DNA from: Thuidium tamariscinum
Lineage: Eukaryota > Streptophyta > Bryopsida > Hypnales > Thuidiaceae
Direction of reading: 5' to 3'
Assembly (NCBI GenBank): GCA_947034885.2
Contig: OX344752.2
Span: 14,632,001-14,696,000, forward strand
DNA: 64,000 nt
The notes under the pieces are model-generated. The model was not told the origin of the DNA, made no database searches, and saw only the letters and a list, made by a program, of their open reading frames with translations. The stretch's first letter is position 1; every line of letters begins with the position of its first letter. Shown here in pieces: positions 25,748 to 38,184 of this stretch. A program made the translations under genes and the position numbers.

Positions 25748-26165
25748 TTAATATAACAGACATCTACTATTGCATAAGGTATATGCTTAGTACATGGTGT
25801 CACTATGTCAACATTAAGGAAAGTTGGGCTCCATTGATTTTGAGCCATTTTGACACTAAAGGTCACATTCTTGATAATATAGGTTATTTTAATGTCATTT
25901 TATTTATAGTAGGTTGGTATAGAGGTTGGTATAGAGGTTGGTGCCAAATTAACTTTATTGCATTTCAATGCACCATCATGGCACCATATTCACATGCCTT
26001 GAAGTTCCTAATCAAGTTTTCATTTGTTAAGTCAATGGTTATTTTCATCTATATTTTGGAGTGCAAAGAAAGAGTGAATGCTCTAATGTTACAAATTTTG
26101 TAAAGGGATATATTGGATATATATTATATATAAATTTTGATTTTTTTTAGGTTGACATATATATA

Positions 26166-26858
26166 TTAACCTTGGACTACCGCAAATGCCATTTTCTAGC
26201 ATTAAAATGATAGTCTAAGTTTATAAGAGGAGATTAGAAGTAATTTTTTCTATCCACTTTTTTTTTTAAATGTTTGTTTTCATATAGTTGAGAAGCAAGT
26301 AAAAAAAACGGATGGCAAAATTTGCCATTTTAGTGTATTTTGAGAAATTGAGTAAATTTGAAATTTCTCCTTGAAAATGACATTTTTTGAATTTGAGCCC
26401 AACTAATGGAATGAAGGTCCCCTAATCTAATTTCTACTCCAATTGGAATTTTGTAAAAATTTGTAATATTGCATACTTTATTGTGGTTTGAACTTTGGAT
26501 GTATTTTCAATGTCTATAGCATTCTAATTATAGAAAGACATGGAAATTGAGTTTTACACCATGGTGTTTGACACTTAAATGTACACCTATAGTGAAATTT
26601 TCAGATTTTTTCAGATAATTTCTCTTTGATATGATTTTTTCTTCACTTTTTCTTCAAAAATTCTCATAAAAAAATTTCTTAAAAAAATTTCTAAATTTTC
26701 TGTTAAGTAATGAAGAAATATAACTTCATCTCTGAAAAATAAATTAAAATATTTTCATACATATCTAATTTCAAAATGGCAACAAGCTGAGTGATGCACA
26801 AGAAGGCTTGAAATCAGTGTCCAAATTAGTGGTTATAGATCCGTCCTTTAAGGGTTAA
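26166..26858. mobile_element. TTAACC-ended element, family A copy 2 (inverted)
   Basis: Starts TTAACCTTGG and ends CCTTTAAGGGTTAA. The interior reads as the reverse complement of 11268-12167 through several hundred bases (for example TTTCTCCTTGAAAATGACAT and GCCATTTTAGTGTATTTTGA). No transposase. A fragment of the same interior also follows the Stowaway-type element at about 29301-29460. Confidence 0.65.
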
Positions 26859-27147
26859 GGATATATTCATCTCAGGTCCCATGATATGTTTCAAGGCAAA
26901 TATGAATGACATTGAAACTATGTACTTTCATTAAAAACAAGACTTCTATTTAAAGATTCTAATGAAGGAAATAATGAATTTATTGAGAAGAATGAATGTA
27001 TATTGAGTATGCTTGAAGTAATAGAAGATAATTATTAGTTGTATGAGTAGAAAGAATTATATATAGATATATTTATTTATAGAGAAAATATAAATGCTTC
27101 ATCCAACAAATTTCTCATTCATTCAAAATTCATCATGCATTAATGAT

Positions 27148-27886
27148 CCCTAAAGGACCAAGCTAAGTTTTTTTGACAACATAGCACTTTTGGGTAGCTC
27201 ACTACAAATGAATTTTTTCTTTTTTTAACTTGAAATTCTCACACAATTTGTGCTCAAGGTGTAGCTTTAAGGCCCAACAATTTTCATAACTTTTGAATTC
27301 ATGGTTAAAAAGTTATTACATGATATGTCATTTTCATTGTTTAGCAGGTAGTAGAGGCATCCCAAAAAAATTCTTTAAAAAATATATATTTTTTAAATAA
27401 AAATTTGAAATCTCTTCTTTAGACTTATATAGACATAGGATGATTTGAACCATTTGGATTGATGAATGAAAGTTATGAAGAATTTTAGTTTGCGGGTAGG
27501 CAATGAAGTCTTTGAAAACCATATACATATCTATAAACTAAAATTTCTCATAACTTTCATCTCATCAATCCAAATGGAATGATTCAAATCATCCTATGTC
27601 TATATAAGCCTAAGGAAGAGATTTCAAAATTTTATTTAAAAAAATAATAATTTAAAAAAGAAATTTGGGATGCTTGTATTGCCTGTCAAATAATGAAAAT
27701 GACATATCATACAATAACTTCTTAACCATGGATTCAAAAGTTATGAAAAATTTTGGGCCTTAAAACTACTCCTTAGGCACAAGTTGTGTGAAAATTTCAA
27801 GTTAAAACAAAGAAAAGATCCATTTGTAGTGAGCTACCCAAAAGTACTATGTTGTCAAAAAAACTCAGCTTGGTCCTTTAGGGGTT
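27148..27886. repeat. Long near-perfect hairpin (345-bp arms, 42-bp loop)
   Basis: The left arm 27148-27492 begins CCCTAAAGGACCAAGCT and the right arm 27535-27886 ends AGCTTGGTCCTTTAGGGG. Internal pairs include GACAACATAG/CTATGTTGTC, AGTAGCTCACTAC-like blocks and GGATGATTTGAA/TTCAAATCATCC. The right arm is also homologous to the right part of the element at 46678-47628 (GTGACATATCATGCCATAAC, ATTGTTGGGCCTTAAAGCTA). If transcribed, the RNA would fold into a long duplex. Confidence 0.9.
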
Positions 27887-27901
27887 TATGAAATTTAACT
27901 A

Positions 27902-28176
27902 AGGTAGGTACACCCAAAAGCGCCCTATTCCTAAAAGCGCCATCTACAGTGTACATACATTCCCAAAATGAGTCATGTTCAGAGGTTGTAGATGGCGCTT
28001 TCAAAAACAGACTTTAACCATTAATAACTTCTGCATACGATATCCAAATCTTGTAAATTCTTTGGTGCGTTGGAACATGCTTTCACTTGCCAACAAGATT
28101 GCATAAAAATCTGAACTAGCTAATAACAGGAACTAGGCACAGTATGAATAAGTGGCGCTTTTGGGTGTACCTATCT
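27902..28176. mobile_element. TA-flanked MITE, copy 2 (AGGTAGGTACACC ends)
   Basis: Full-length relative of 2648-2920: AGGTAGGTACACCCAAAAG at the left and, inverted, AGATAGGTACACCCAAAAG at the right, with TA on both sides (27900-27901, 28177-28178) and the same inner AGCGCCATCTAC/GTAGATGGCGCT pair. It sits directly after the long hairpin. Confidence 0.85.
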
Positions 28177-28707
28177 TATGGGACCTTAAGTGAAGAGACT
28201 TTTAACTTAGGATAGATGCAAAGGACTAAAAAAATCCTTTGTCTAGTCAAACAAGCTTTGTGCACATTGAAGAATAAATTATCTTCATCCAATTTTTTGT
28301 GTATTACTTATTAATATTACATCAACTTTATTGAATTCACTTCAAGGCATTTTGGTATTTATTTTAATCAATAGAAGCTATTTTGTCAAAGAGATAATAC
28401 ACTTATGTGCTATATTTCAATATTTTTGTATTTTTACCTAGGAATCAATTGTGAAGTTTGAAATGATTTCCTTTTTATTTGAGGAAAACTATTAGAATGA
28501 AACCAAGAATGAAGCTTTTGATGAATAGTTTCTAGTCTACTTTTAAATTTTGTAAATTTTGTGAAAAGAAGCATCTTAATGAAGTTTGAAGTTGATGATT
28601 TATAATCATAATTTTAAATATAGAGTAGTGAGGAATTCTATTTGTACTACAATATTCTATACTATAATTGACTTCTATTTCTAAAGTGTTTGGAAGTATG
28701 TTTTGTA

Positions 28708-29298
28708 CTCCCTTTGTTCCACTAGAAAGCTCCAAAAATCTTCCCCTTGAAAAATTAATTGTATTTCACATAGTGCTAGCAATACATGCATTCAAAAACA
28801 ATAAACCCATCCTTTAAATCTATGCAAAATGTTTAGTTTAGGTGCTATCATTTAGACATCCAAAATCCATGTGCAAAGTATGATTTTTGAGCATGGTTTA
28901 TAAATGCTGTTAGTTCTATCATTTTAAATTATTTAAAGGGTGGTGGCAATACTAAGATTCTAGAATCATGTTCCGCCTAACTTAAATATTCACAATAAAA
29001 AAAATCTAGTTGACTTTCTAATCAAATTTTCATAGCAATGAAGTGGTCACTAAACACATTGTTAACACTAATGTTTGAAGGTACAATTCATATAATGACA
29101 ATGAGATTTAAATGGGCTAAGGCCAAGCATGCAAATCTAAAGATATGTTCCCATATTGTTTCACTTGCCTCCACAAGGTCGTTCAACACAAAGAACTCAA
29201 GAAAAAATTCTTATAAAATGGTCAAAATCAAGAAACAGAGGTTTTTAGTAGAATAGAGATTATGCCTAATTTGGAGCATTTTAGTGGAACAGAGGGAG
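28708..29298. mobile_element. Stowaway/mariner-type element, 591 bp
   Basis: Ends CTCCCTTTGTTCCACTAGAA and, from the right, CTCCCTCTGTTCCACTAAAA match the canonical Stowaway terminus; TA flanks both sides (28706-28707 and 29299-29300). The match continues to GCTCCAAA. No transposase domain is visible inside, so it is non-autonomous. Confidence 0.9.
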
Positions 29299-30047
29299 TA
29301 TTTGATATGAATTTTCTTCACTTTCTCTTCAAAGTTCTTAGTAATTTGAAATACACAATTTAAAAAAAAATTCATAACATATCTAAAATAATGTGATTTC
29401 ATGATTTCATCTATGAAAAATAAAACCAAAAATTTTCACAAATAAATAACAAAGAAATCAAAGATGTAAAGTGAGGAATCTTTTAATTCTCCAAAAGAAT
29501 GATCTTAGTATCCATATTTTTGGAATTGATAAAAGTTAGATTTGTGAAGAATTAAAATCATTTCAAAATAGTAATGGAATTGTTTTTTTAATGACATACT
29601 AGCAGTTGGTGCTTGCTATGCTATGCAATCATCATTAGAATTTAGAAAATTGATATCATGAAAGCTCAAATCTCACAAAAGCACTAAATCATACAAGCGC
29701 AAAGAAGTGTTAAGCCAAGAAAACCAATGGATTTGCTACCTCTATCATATCTTCTTGTAGATCCTCTTTAATATCACCTTCATTGCAACAACTACATTAT
29801 TTTTATAATATCACTCTTTGTAGAAAGTGATATTACAAAAGTGATTGCAAATTGCTACTCCTTTTCTGTAATATCACATTGTATGACAATAAGATTTTCA
29901 TGTATTCATGATTGAAAACATTCTTATAAAATACTTAAAACAATTATTGTAAGGATTTATTGAAATGAATATCATGCATTCTATTCAAATATATAAAAAA
30001 TTTATTAAGTGATTTTTTCCACTTATGTATTTGAAGTTTTGTATTCA

Positions 30048-30318
30048 GTTTTTTTAGACTTTGAACTACAAAAAGTTGGAAAATCAAACTAATTTTCATC
30101 TCCAAAAATGCTTTTAAAATTTTGAATTTCCAATCAAATGTTGGGGACAAAATTGACAGAAGATGTATGAAAATGTCAAAAAAATAGTTCTCTTTTTTCA
30201 TGCACTTGAAAATCTGCCCACAACATTTGATTGGAGGTTCAAAATCTAAAAAATATTTTTGGAGATGAAAGTTAGTTTGGTTTTCCTACTTTCTATAGTT
30301 CAAAGTCAAATTTTTTTC
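30048..30318. repeat. Inverted repeat, ~100-bp arms, 70-bp loop
   Basis: Left arm 30048-30146 and right arm 30217-30318 pair through GACTTTGAACTA/TAGTTCAAAGTC, TTTCATCTCCAAAAAT/ATTTTTGGAGATGAAA and CCAATCAAATGTTG/CAACATTTGATTGG. Likely a foldback MITE; no target duplication was resolved. Confidence 0.75.
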
Positions 30319-31399
30319 TTCTACTATGCCTAAATGGCGGCAAAAAATTACTAAGTTCTAAGAATATCAAATTGTGAATGATTAAGTTAAAAAAAACATT
30401 TCTCTTGTATGTAGAATTCAAACTTTGGTGCTTTGAACATTACCCAAATGAGAAAAATTTATTTCAATTGCTTTTATGTCAAAATCTTATGCTTGTATGC
30501 TTTATAACTATTGGAATTATACAAATAACTTTGTTGAAAGTACAAATAAAGAATTTGAATTACATTGGATTTTATTGTTATGACTACCAAAAACTACATG
30601 TAGTAAACATGTTTTTGTTTTTAGACTTAGTTCTTCATATAAGTGTAAAAAGGGAATCAATTTAAATCTAATAGCAAGTTGAATTTGAATAAGGCAATAA
30701 ATGACAAATAGACTTAAAAATATCCCTTATAAAGATAGAAAGAGTCTTAGTTGGCAGTCGACACTTGAGATTCAAAGGAACATGACTAATCATCCTAGAA
30801 ATATAAATAGCCTTCTTACTTAATTCACAACTAGCACCTAACATCAATTAAAATATGCAAAAATGTGACTCAAGTTGTAATGATATATCTTTCAATTGAA
30901 AAATAGCAAAAATAATGATTGTCTAATCGCATTTGTTTGTTGTTAAGCCATCGGGTAGGTGTGCCAATTTATTTGTAATACGTTAGAGATTATTGTAGTG
31001 TGAGCTATTTAGAGGGAGTATAAGGCAATTGATCTTGAAGCTTGTAGCATTTGCTTTCTTAATAGAAGATAAAGGCTATTTATGAAAAAATAGAATTATG
31101 AAAGTGTGTAAAGTTGAAAGATATAAATGAGATTGTGAATTCCAAAGTTTTGATTGTATTGCACTATTGGACAACAAATACTTGTATTTTTTATACCATT
31201 ATAGAGTGATACCACTTACAATTTCAATTATCTCTCATTGGTCTTTTTGGCCTTAATGTGACCTAGATGCTTTAACAAAAGTTCTAAGTGACCTTCCTTT
31301 TTAAAAGATCCCCCACTAGGAGAATTACCATAGATTCGTTGCCTTGGTAGCTTTTTCCCTTCTACACTACCTATTTTAAGAAAAAAATAGTAAGGTATA

Positions 31400-31840
31400 A
31401 ATTTTTAATTGCAACTTGAATTGGTAAAAAATAAATGTAGGCATTAAACTAATAGAAAAACACACTTTTGGTAAGATTTCATAAGAATTGTATCCAACAA
31501 ATATTGCACTTGAAAGAACTTGCCAACAATAGAAAATGGCTTGAAATCATGTATTAGGGCTTTAAAGGTTGATTAACTATTTAGCATCAATGTATTGACC
31601 TTGCCCTACTATTACGAGAACATTCCAAAATCTTATAAATGTACTAAGTAGAGTCCAAAGACTCCAAAAGATTCTAAAAAGATTATAGATTTCCTTAAAT
31701 TTTCTTGATTTGGTCCATGCACTATTAAATCATCAAAAAGTAGGTGCCATGTTATTGGTTGTCATACAAGAATTAAAAAAATTAGTGAAAACAATCATTA
31801 TAATACCCCGAAGGCCCAAACAACAAAAAACAATTGACTT
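31400..31840 (-). pseudogene. Possible decayed Ty3/Gypsy reverse-transcriptase fragment
   Basis: Reading the minus strand, one frame gives FDDLIVHGPNQENLRKSI followed by FGVFGLYL and later GQYIDAK and LINL, with stops between. This order resembles the Gypsy RT palm (aromatic-x-DD motif, the EHL..L segment, then the I-D-P/A-K-V segment). Frames are broken and no LTRs or integrase are seen. A weak call made from pattern memory only. Confidence 0.33.
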
Positions 31841-34689
31841 TTTTGTTCTTTTGGTCATAGTTCTCTAATAGTGACCTTAAATCTTGACTCCTATTATTAG
31901 CCTATGTATCTACATCAACAATCATTTGTTCACATCCATATTAGTATGCCCCACACCCACCTCAACTCCAACCTATAAAAGTTTCTTCTAAAAAGAATTG
32001 GTGCCCTTGTATCTACACCTATCCCTACTTCTACACCTAAACTAGTAAGCACCACACATTCCACATACACCAACCAACCAAAAAAAATTAGCTTCCACAC
32101 TCCAACTTTAGATTTCTATCACTAACATCCATATTTATATTATATAGTTCACCCCACCCATTTAAAATCTTGATCTGTAAAAAAATTTAATTGGTATCTA
32201 CACCCAAGTCCATGTCTCCATAAAAACCTAAGTCTCCATCCAACCTATGCCTTTGACCATGTTTTTACATTAGCAACCACATGTCAAACTCTATAGAGAA
32301 GGTAAATCCACATCAATATTGAATGTAGGGTATGTCTAGACGAGCAAATGGATAATTTTCTTAATGTGACAACCCTACAAACTAAAATATGATTAATTTG
32401 TTCATATCAGATATAAAAATTTATGATTGTCAAAGATCTTTCGTTTTTGTATAAGAAATTCTAAAAGATTCTTGACTTTTATAGATTTTGTTCTAAAATG
32501 AGTACATAGCTTACATTCAAGTTTGGCTCAAGCACATATTATGTATATTGCCTTTTCCATTTGTACATAGACAATAATCTGTATTTTTTTAGTAATTTGA
32601 TAGATATAGGTGAATAATACATTATTTATTTGAAGACATGATCTTACTCAATTAGATTGGGAGTCTCCTAATTTAAAAAATCTAGCAATGATATGAACAT
32701 ATACTAAATTGTTTTGAAATGTAGGCCAACTTAACCTTTTAGTGGTGCAACATTCACTTTCTAAACAACAAATAAATTGAATTTCACATTTCTTTCTCGT
32801 TATTGCTTGAATGAAAGTCATCCTAATTTGTAGGTGTATTGTATGAAGTTGGTTGAATTTGGTGTTAATAGAGTATATATTTTTCTAAAATTACAAATGT
32901 AAAAGTCTGTCAAGTAGTTGACTAAGCCAAAATCGCATAGACCACAATTCAAAATTGGATTTGTAAAATGAAATTATACATTTAAATAGCACAAAAATTT
33001 CAAAAAATCACTAGATTTATTCAAGAATTGAGATTATCATTCCAATAAAATTCTTCAAAAAAGATTGTATTTTTTGTAATCAAATTTTAAAGGAACTTTA
33101 CCCCCCTAAAGGATTCTTGTTCCTTCAAGAGACAAAATGGATTTTGAGCAAATTCCTACCCAGTTTCTAGTATGTGAGCATGGAAATGTGAAGCTATGAG
33201 CCTCCAAGATGATGCACCTATAGTATAGGTGCTTATACTATAGAAACCTTTTATGATAAGAGTATATTTATACTGTAGATACCTATATTATACATATTTT
33301 TATTATAAACACCTTCAAAGGTGGTAGTGTATCTACTTATATACATATTAGAAGCTCACATGCTTGCATATTCATGCTCACACTAGCATCATTGCAAATT
33401 CCTATAAACTCAATTTTGGGTGAAATTTTTTTAAATTCTTTCATAAGATAGAAAAATTGATTAACTTCATCGAAATATAATTCTTATTTCAATTGTTGCC
33501 TTAAAGTAAAAATTATGATACAAAAAGTTCAAAACTAAACTATGGGTGACAAATTTTTTTTGCAAAAAGACAAAATTAAAATTAATTTTAATTTCTAAAC
33601 CATGTATTTTTTTTCTGCATTTGAAGCTTTGATTCATTCTATTTGGACTATTAATGACAAAGTTGTAGACAAAACTGTTTTTTTAGCATCTTTTTGAAAA
33701 AATAACTTTGATTGCTTAAATCTTTCAATCTATACAGTCAAACTTTGTGAAATTTTTACAATATAATTTCAAACAAGTTAAGTACAAGATTGTATGATTA
33801 AATCATAATAAAATGTTTTTTTTTCATACATGAATAGAGCAAAGATGCCAATTTTGAGTGGTTTTAATAGAAAAAGGATTCAACGCTTTAAGAATTAAAC
33901 TTACCATACAAAGTTAATAAAAAAAAATAATAGCATTAGTGAATCTAATTGTAGAATATAATCTAAAATTCCAAATCTATAACTTTTATTTGTGTATCAA
34001 TCCCCAAATAATCTTCTAAATACTAAAAAATTATTTGTAGTATTCTGGAGGTAAGAATCTTTTCAAACCTTCTTAAAACTTGTCTTGATGAGAATTCAGT
34101 AGTCAATAATCAAATTATTTTTGTTAATGTATGAATATGATATAGATGTGTTCACTTACATTTCATATTTTGTTGGAATTATGTTCATTTTTAATTGTTT
34201 AGTAACTACTAATAGATTAGGAGGGATGTTGTATATATCTTAAAGTGATTAAAATTTTAGAATGATTTTTATTCTGATAGAAAATGCGGTAAATACATTT
34301 GATGACTCTTGTATTATTTAAATTAGTATAAATACTATATATTGTTTGTGAAGCTAAGAATTTGGATCATTGAGTATTCATTTTCATATTTTAGATTAAA
34401 AAAGTTTCCAAACTTTGTAGGCTAGAAAAGAAAAAGAAAATTGGAAATGAGATCTTATTCACCCTATGTTTTGTTTCTTACAGTGATAATGAAAGCTCTT
34501 GCAATCTATGTATTATTGAAAAACACTCTCTATAATAAGATGTGTATGGTTTGTTTGTTTTAATTTTAAATTTATACATATGGTCTTTGAGGCCGGAACA
34601 AAAACTGACCAATACAAGTCATGGCATACCATGGATTGCATGGGCTTTGTTTCATGGCATTTTGACCTATAGTGTGATAATTATTGAAT

Positions 34690-36460
34690 TTCAAAGTTTT
34701 TTTATTACTTCTATTTTGGTTGTGACAATGACACAAGATACAATAGTTTTTATTATATCAATATAAATTTTTTTTGTTATATTTTACTTTGTCAAAATTG
34801 AGTTACACTAGTAATTAAGTTAATATTTATAAAAAAATGACAGACAAAGTATTTAGGAATAAGTTAATTATTAAGCTATTAATTTTGTTGTAAAAGAACT
34901 AATAGGCTAAAAATCTCTTCTTCTAAGTCACACTACAAAAAAAATGGGTGTCCACAATCACTACAAGATGACTGCGAAATGACTATAATAGTCATTTTGC
35001 AATCATCTTGCAGTCATTGTGGACACTCATTTTTTTGTAGTGTCAATTAGATCTCCAAAGCAATAGTCTAATTAGTTTTTGACATCATAGTCAATTAAAT
35101 AAATGCACTGGACATGCTCACTAGCATGAGAAAGGCCTTGTTTGGTAAGACATGCCAATTTTCTTTGGTGTTCTAACCAAACTACTATTTTGGAGAATAA
35201 CTGATTTAAAATCATAGAATCTTTTGTCCTATCCATTTTTTTACAACTAATTCTATCTTTCTACAATCACCTTGGTTATTAACAATTTAATTATCAATAC
35301 TTCAATAATATTAACTTTTTTTCATAAAATAATAAGATTTTGATTGTAGTAGTGACACAAGATACACTAGTTTTTATCATATCAAAATTATTATTATTAT
35401 TATTATTATTTTACTTTATCAAAATTAAGTTATACTAGTAATTAAATTAATATTCATAAAAAAATAATAGACAAAATATTTAGAAATAAGTTAATTATTA
35501 AGCTATTATTTTTGTTGTAAAGGAATTGATAGGCTAAGAATCTTTGCCTCCAAATCAGTTAGATCTCCAAAGCAATAGTCTAATTAGTTTTTGACATCGT
35601 AGTCGACTAAATAAATGCACCAGATAGCATGTGAAGGCCCTGTTTAGTAAGACAAGCCAATTTTCTTCAGTGTTCTAACCAAACTACTACTTTGGAGAGT
35701 AACTGACTTAAAATCAAAGAATCTATTGTCCTATCCATTTTTTACAACCAATTCTCTCTTTGCACAATCACCTTGATTATTAACACTTTAATCATCCATG
35801 CTTCAAGAATATTAACTTCTTTTATAAAATAATAAAATTTTAATTGTAGTACTAACACATGATATACTAGTTTTTATTATATCAGTATATATTTTATTAT
35901 TATCTTTGATTCGTTTTGTTTTTATTTTGTCAAAATTAAATTATACTAATAATTAAGTTAATATTCATAAAAAATAATAGGCAAAATGTTTAGGAGTAAA
36001 TTGATTACTAAGCTATTATTTTTTATATAAAAGAATTGATAGGCTAAGAATCTCTACCTCCAAGTCAGTTAGATCTCCAAAGCAATAATCTAATTAGTTT
36101 TTGACATCGTAGTCAACTAAATAAATGTACTAGATATACATACTTGCATGTGAAGGGCCCTGTTTGGTAAGACATGCTAACTTTCTTTGGTAGAGAACAT
36201 AATTGGGAATAAAAATGCTCCCAACTTTACCTAAACCAAAGCCTATCTAACCTATAAAGAAAAATTGTTGATATTCTAACCAAACTACTACTTTGGAGAG
36301 TAACTGACTTAGAATCAAAGAATCTTCTATCCTATCCACTTTCTTACAAATAATTACATATCTACACAATCTACACAATCACCTTCAATCGGTTATAAAC
36401 ACTCTAAATTATCAACTCCTTAAAAATATTAACTTCTTTCATAAAATAATAAAATTTTGA
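34690..36460 (+). repeat. Three-unit tandem array, ~500-bp period
   Basis: Three diverged units share, in order, ACACAAGATACAATAG-type, ATTAAGTTAATATT, AGTTAATTATTAAGCTATTA, TTAGATCTCCAAAGCAATAG, GTTCTAACCAAACTACTA and CATAAAATAATAA blocks. ACACAAGATA-like anchors are at 34731, 35355 and 35854; after removing the inserted MITE the spacing is about 509 and 499 bp. The third unit has an extra segment near 36190-36260. Non-coding. Confidence 0.88.
34931..35042. mobile_element. CACTA-type MITE with TCA target duplication, inside array unit 1
   Basis: A 112-bp near-perfect palindrome beginning CACTACAAAAAAAATGGG and ending TTTTTTGTAGTG. TCA flanks both ends (34928-34930, 35043-35045). Units 2 and 3 of the surrounding array show the uninterrupted site (AAGTCAGTTAGATCTCC type), confirming the exact insertion point. 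Confidence 0.95.
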
Positions 36461-37946
36461 CAAAAGCAAACCAAAGACAAAATGAACAGACAAGAAAGAT
36501 AAAACATATAATGAAATTATACTGTTGTTTCATAATATATATTTACATTTTACAATCACAATTCAATCAAATATAAAATTCAGATGAAAGTGGGTCAACA
36601 ATTGCATACAACTTCCAAAGATTCTGTAACCAATCTTGAACATGATTGATTATTTTTCAAATTGCAACAATCTCAATTAACTACACAGGTAAAATATAAC
36701 CAAAATGGCAAAGAAATGCTCTCAGCTACATTAATCCAATTTTTCCAATGCAGATTTAATGTTAGAAGTGCTCAAAAAGTAGACCCACTTTTCAAATACT
36801 AATTTGTTAACAATTGCTAAGTAATGTTTTATATGACACATCGGAAGTGTTTGGACTTGGGACGGAGTTACACATACACGTTAACCCTTAGAGAGAGAGG
36901 GCAACAAGTTATACATAAGTTAACTGCAGAAACAAGCAACATCACAACTTTCAAATCTGAAACCACAAAACATTTGGAAGGCCAGGCATATGTAGCAGTT
37001 CTTAATTCGTCTCGGACTCAGATGAAATTGCTCAGACGACTCAACGAACTCTGCATCTTTCTCTGCGTTCAGTGATGTATCCTACTCCATCGCATAAGCT
37101 TAGAGTAGCATTATCACGACGCAGGCAATATTCCTTCCGCCTCACGCAAGGAGCTGTGACTGATTGCACTTGGGTTCTGCAGAACACTCAGTATGGTCAA
37201 AGGTATCGAACAATGGCATCAGTGATTACTGGAGTTTCCAGTGTATACATCCACTACTGGTCGCTGATGAAAGTCGAAGCAAGAAACGCCTCAAAGTCTG
37301 AAATCTCAATGTGTTCAAAGGCCCAAGATAGAATCTATATATTGCGGTAAGGAATACTACGTACGCAGGGCTTTCAAACACAATAAGACTTGCGATAGGT
37401 GGTCAGCTAGCTTAACGATGAAATCGATTGTCTCCTGAGGCAGAAAGAACCATCAGACATCCAAAACCAGGCAGCTTCTTAAATCAAGAACCCTTCCTAA
37501 CGGAAAAAAACGGGGGAGGAGTGGTTGTGTTAACGCATGATCGAGGCTTCTCGATCAATGCCAGTACGAAGGCCTGGGAGGGGGGAATAACATCCAAAAG
37601 ACCAAAACAGGTTAGGAAGCTCGAAGCAACCATACTGAGCCAATGTGAACGTCTAAGAAACAAGAATACAACTGCAATTGTCGCCGTTAGAACAGTATTA
37701 AGAAGCGCAGCACGCAAAATTAATTGCGCACAGAGGTCAGCCAACGAGTAGCAAGACGAAACCACACGAAAGGAGCGTAAACTGTCGAACCTACAGCATA
37801 CCATTCACTGTGTCTACCAAGCAGCGCAGTCAGAATCTCTACAGTATAACTTACTACTAAGAACCTTCAAGCAATGCCACAGAGACCCAAAATCAGACGA
37901 CGAAAGTTCGATGAACAGTGTTGCCGGGCGAAGCGCAATTTATGGA
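36461..37946. other. GC-richer, repeat-poor region without a clear ORF
   Basis: From about 36830 the base composition rises and repeats disappear, which often marks a transcribed region. ORFs on both strands (36824-37075, 37072-37350, 37428-37751, minus 37484-37804) lack domains. On the minus strand a CTCAG acceptor-like site near 37434 opens a short frame starting ETIDFIVKLADHL. It may be untranslated or intronic sequence of a minus-strand transcript starting near 37950. Confidence 0.35.
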
Positions 37947-38157
37947 GAGAGAGAGAGGATGAACCAGACCTGGGATCTGCTTGCCCGAGCCTCAGCCGAA
38001 CCTAGATTGCTGACAAACCCTAACTAGGCGGAAGTACCCGCTCTGCCTGCACCGACAAGAGAACTGGGCGGAAGTTCAGTTGGAGCACCCAAAGCCCGTG
38101 AGCCCGTCCTCTGCGGAGACTCAGCAAGTCAGCAACGCCAAGTTTTGTCGGTGGGTC
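37947..38157. repeat. GC-rich ~210-bp block, copy 1 (promoter-like)
   Basis: About 90% identical to 43090-43290. Contains GAGAGAGAGAG, CAAACCCTAACTAGGCGG (a telobox-like AAACCCTA, typical of plant promoters), CCGACAAGAGAACTGGGCGG and CAAGTTTTGTCGGTGGGT. Indels between the copies (CCTAGATT against CCTAAGTTAGATT) would break any common reading frame, so it is not coding. Confidence 0.85.
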
Positions 38158-38184
38158 TAGAAATATGTACAATGAATTGGGGTT

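Larger units (their letters stand above)
29301..34690. other. Very AT-rich spacer with relics
   Basis: Apart from the inverted repeat at 30048-30318 and a possible reverse-transcriptase relic near 31400-31840, I see only chance AT-rich ORFs (for example 29944-30201 and 30378-30665). Confidence 0.45.

Noticed and set aside
37268..37306. C/D-box snoRNA (CTGATGA and GTCTGA)
   Set aside because: The boxes are less than 40 nt apart and no terminal stem is seen, too short for the class.
37072..37804. ORFs of 90-107 codons on both strands
   Set aside because: Mutually antisense, no domains; reported as a possible non-coding region instead.
37969..38036. Short peptide MNQTWDLLARASAEP common to both GC-rich blocks
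   Set aside because: Small indels between the copies disrupt the frame right after it, so there is no evidence of coding constraint.
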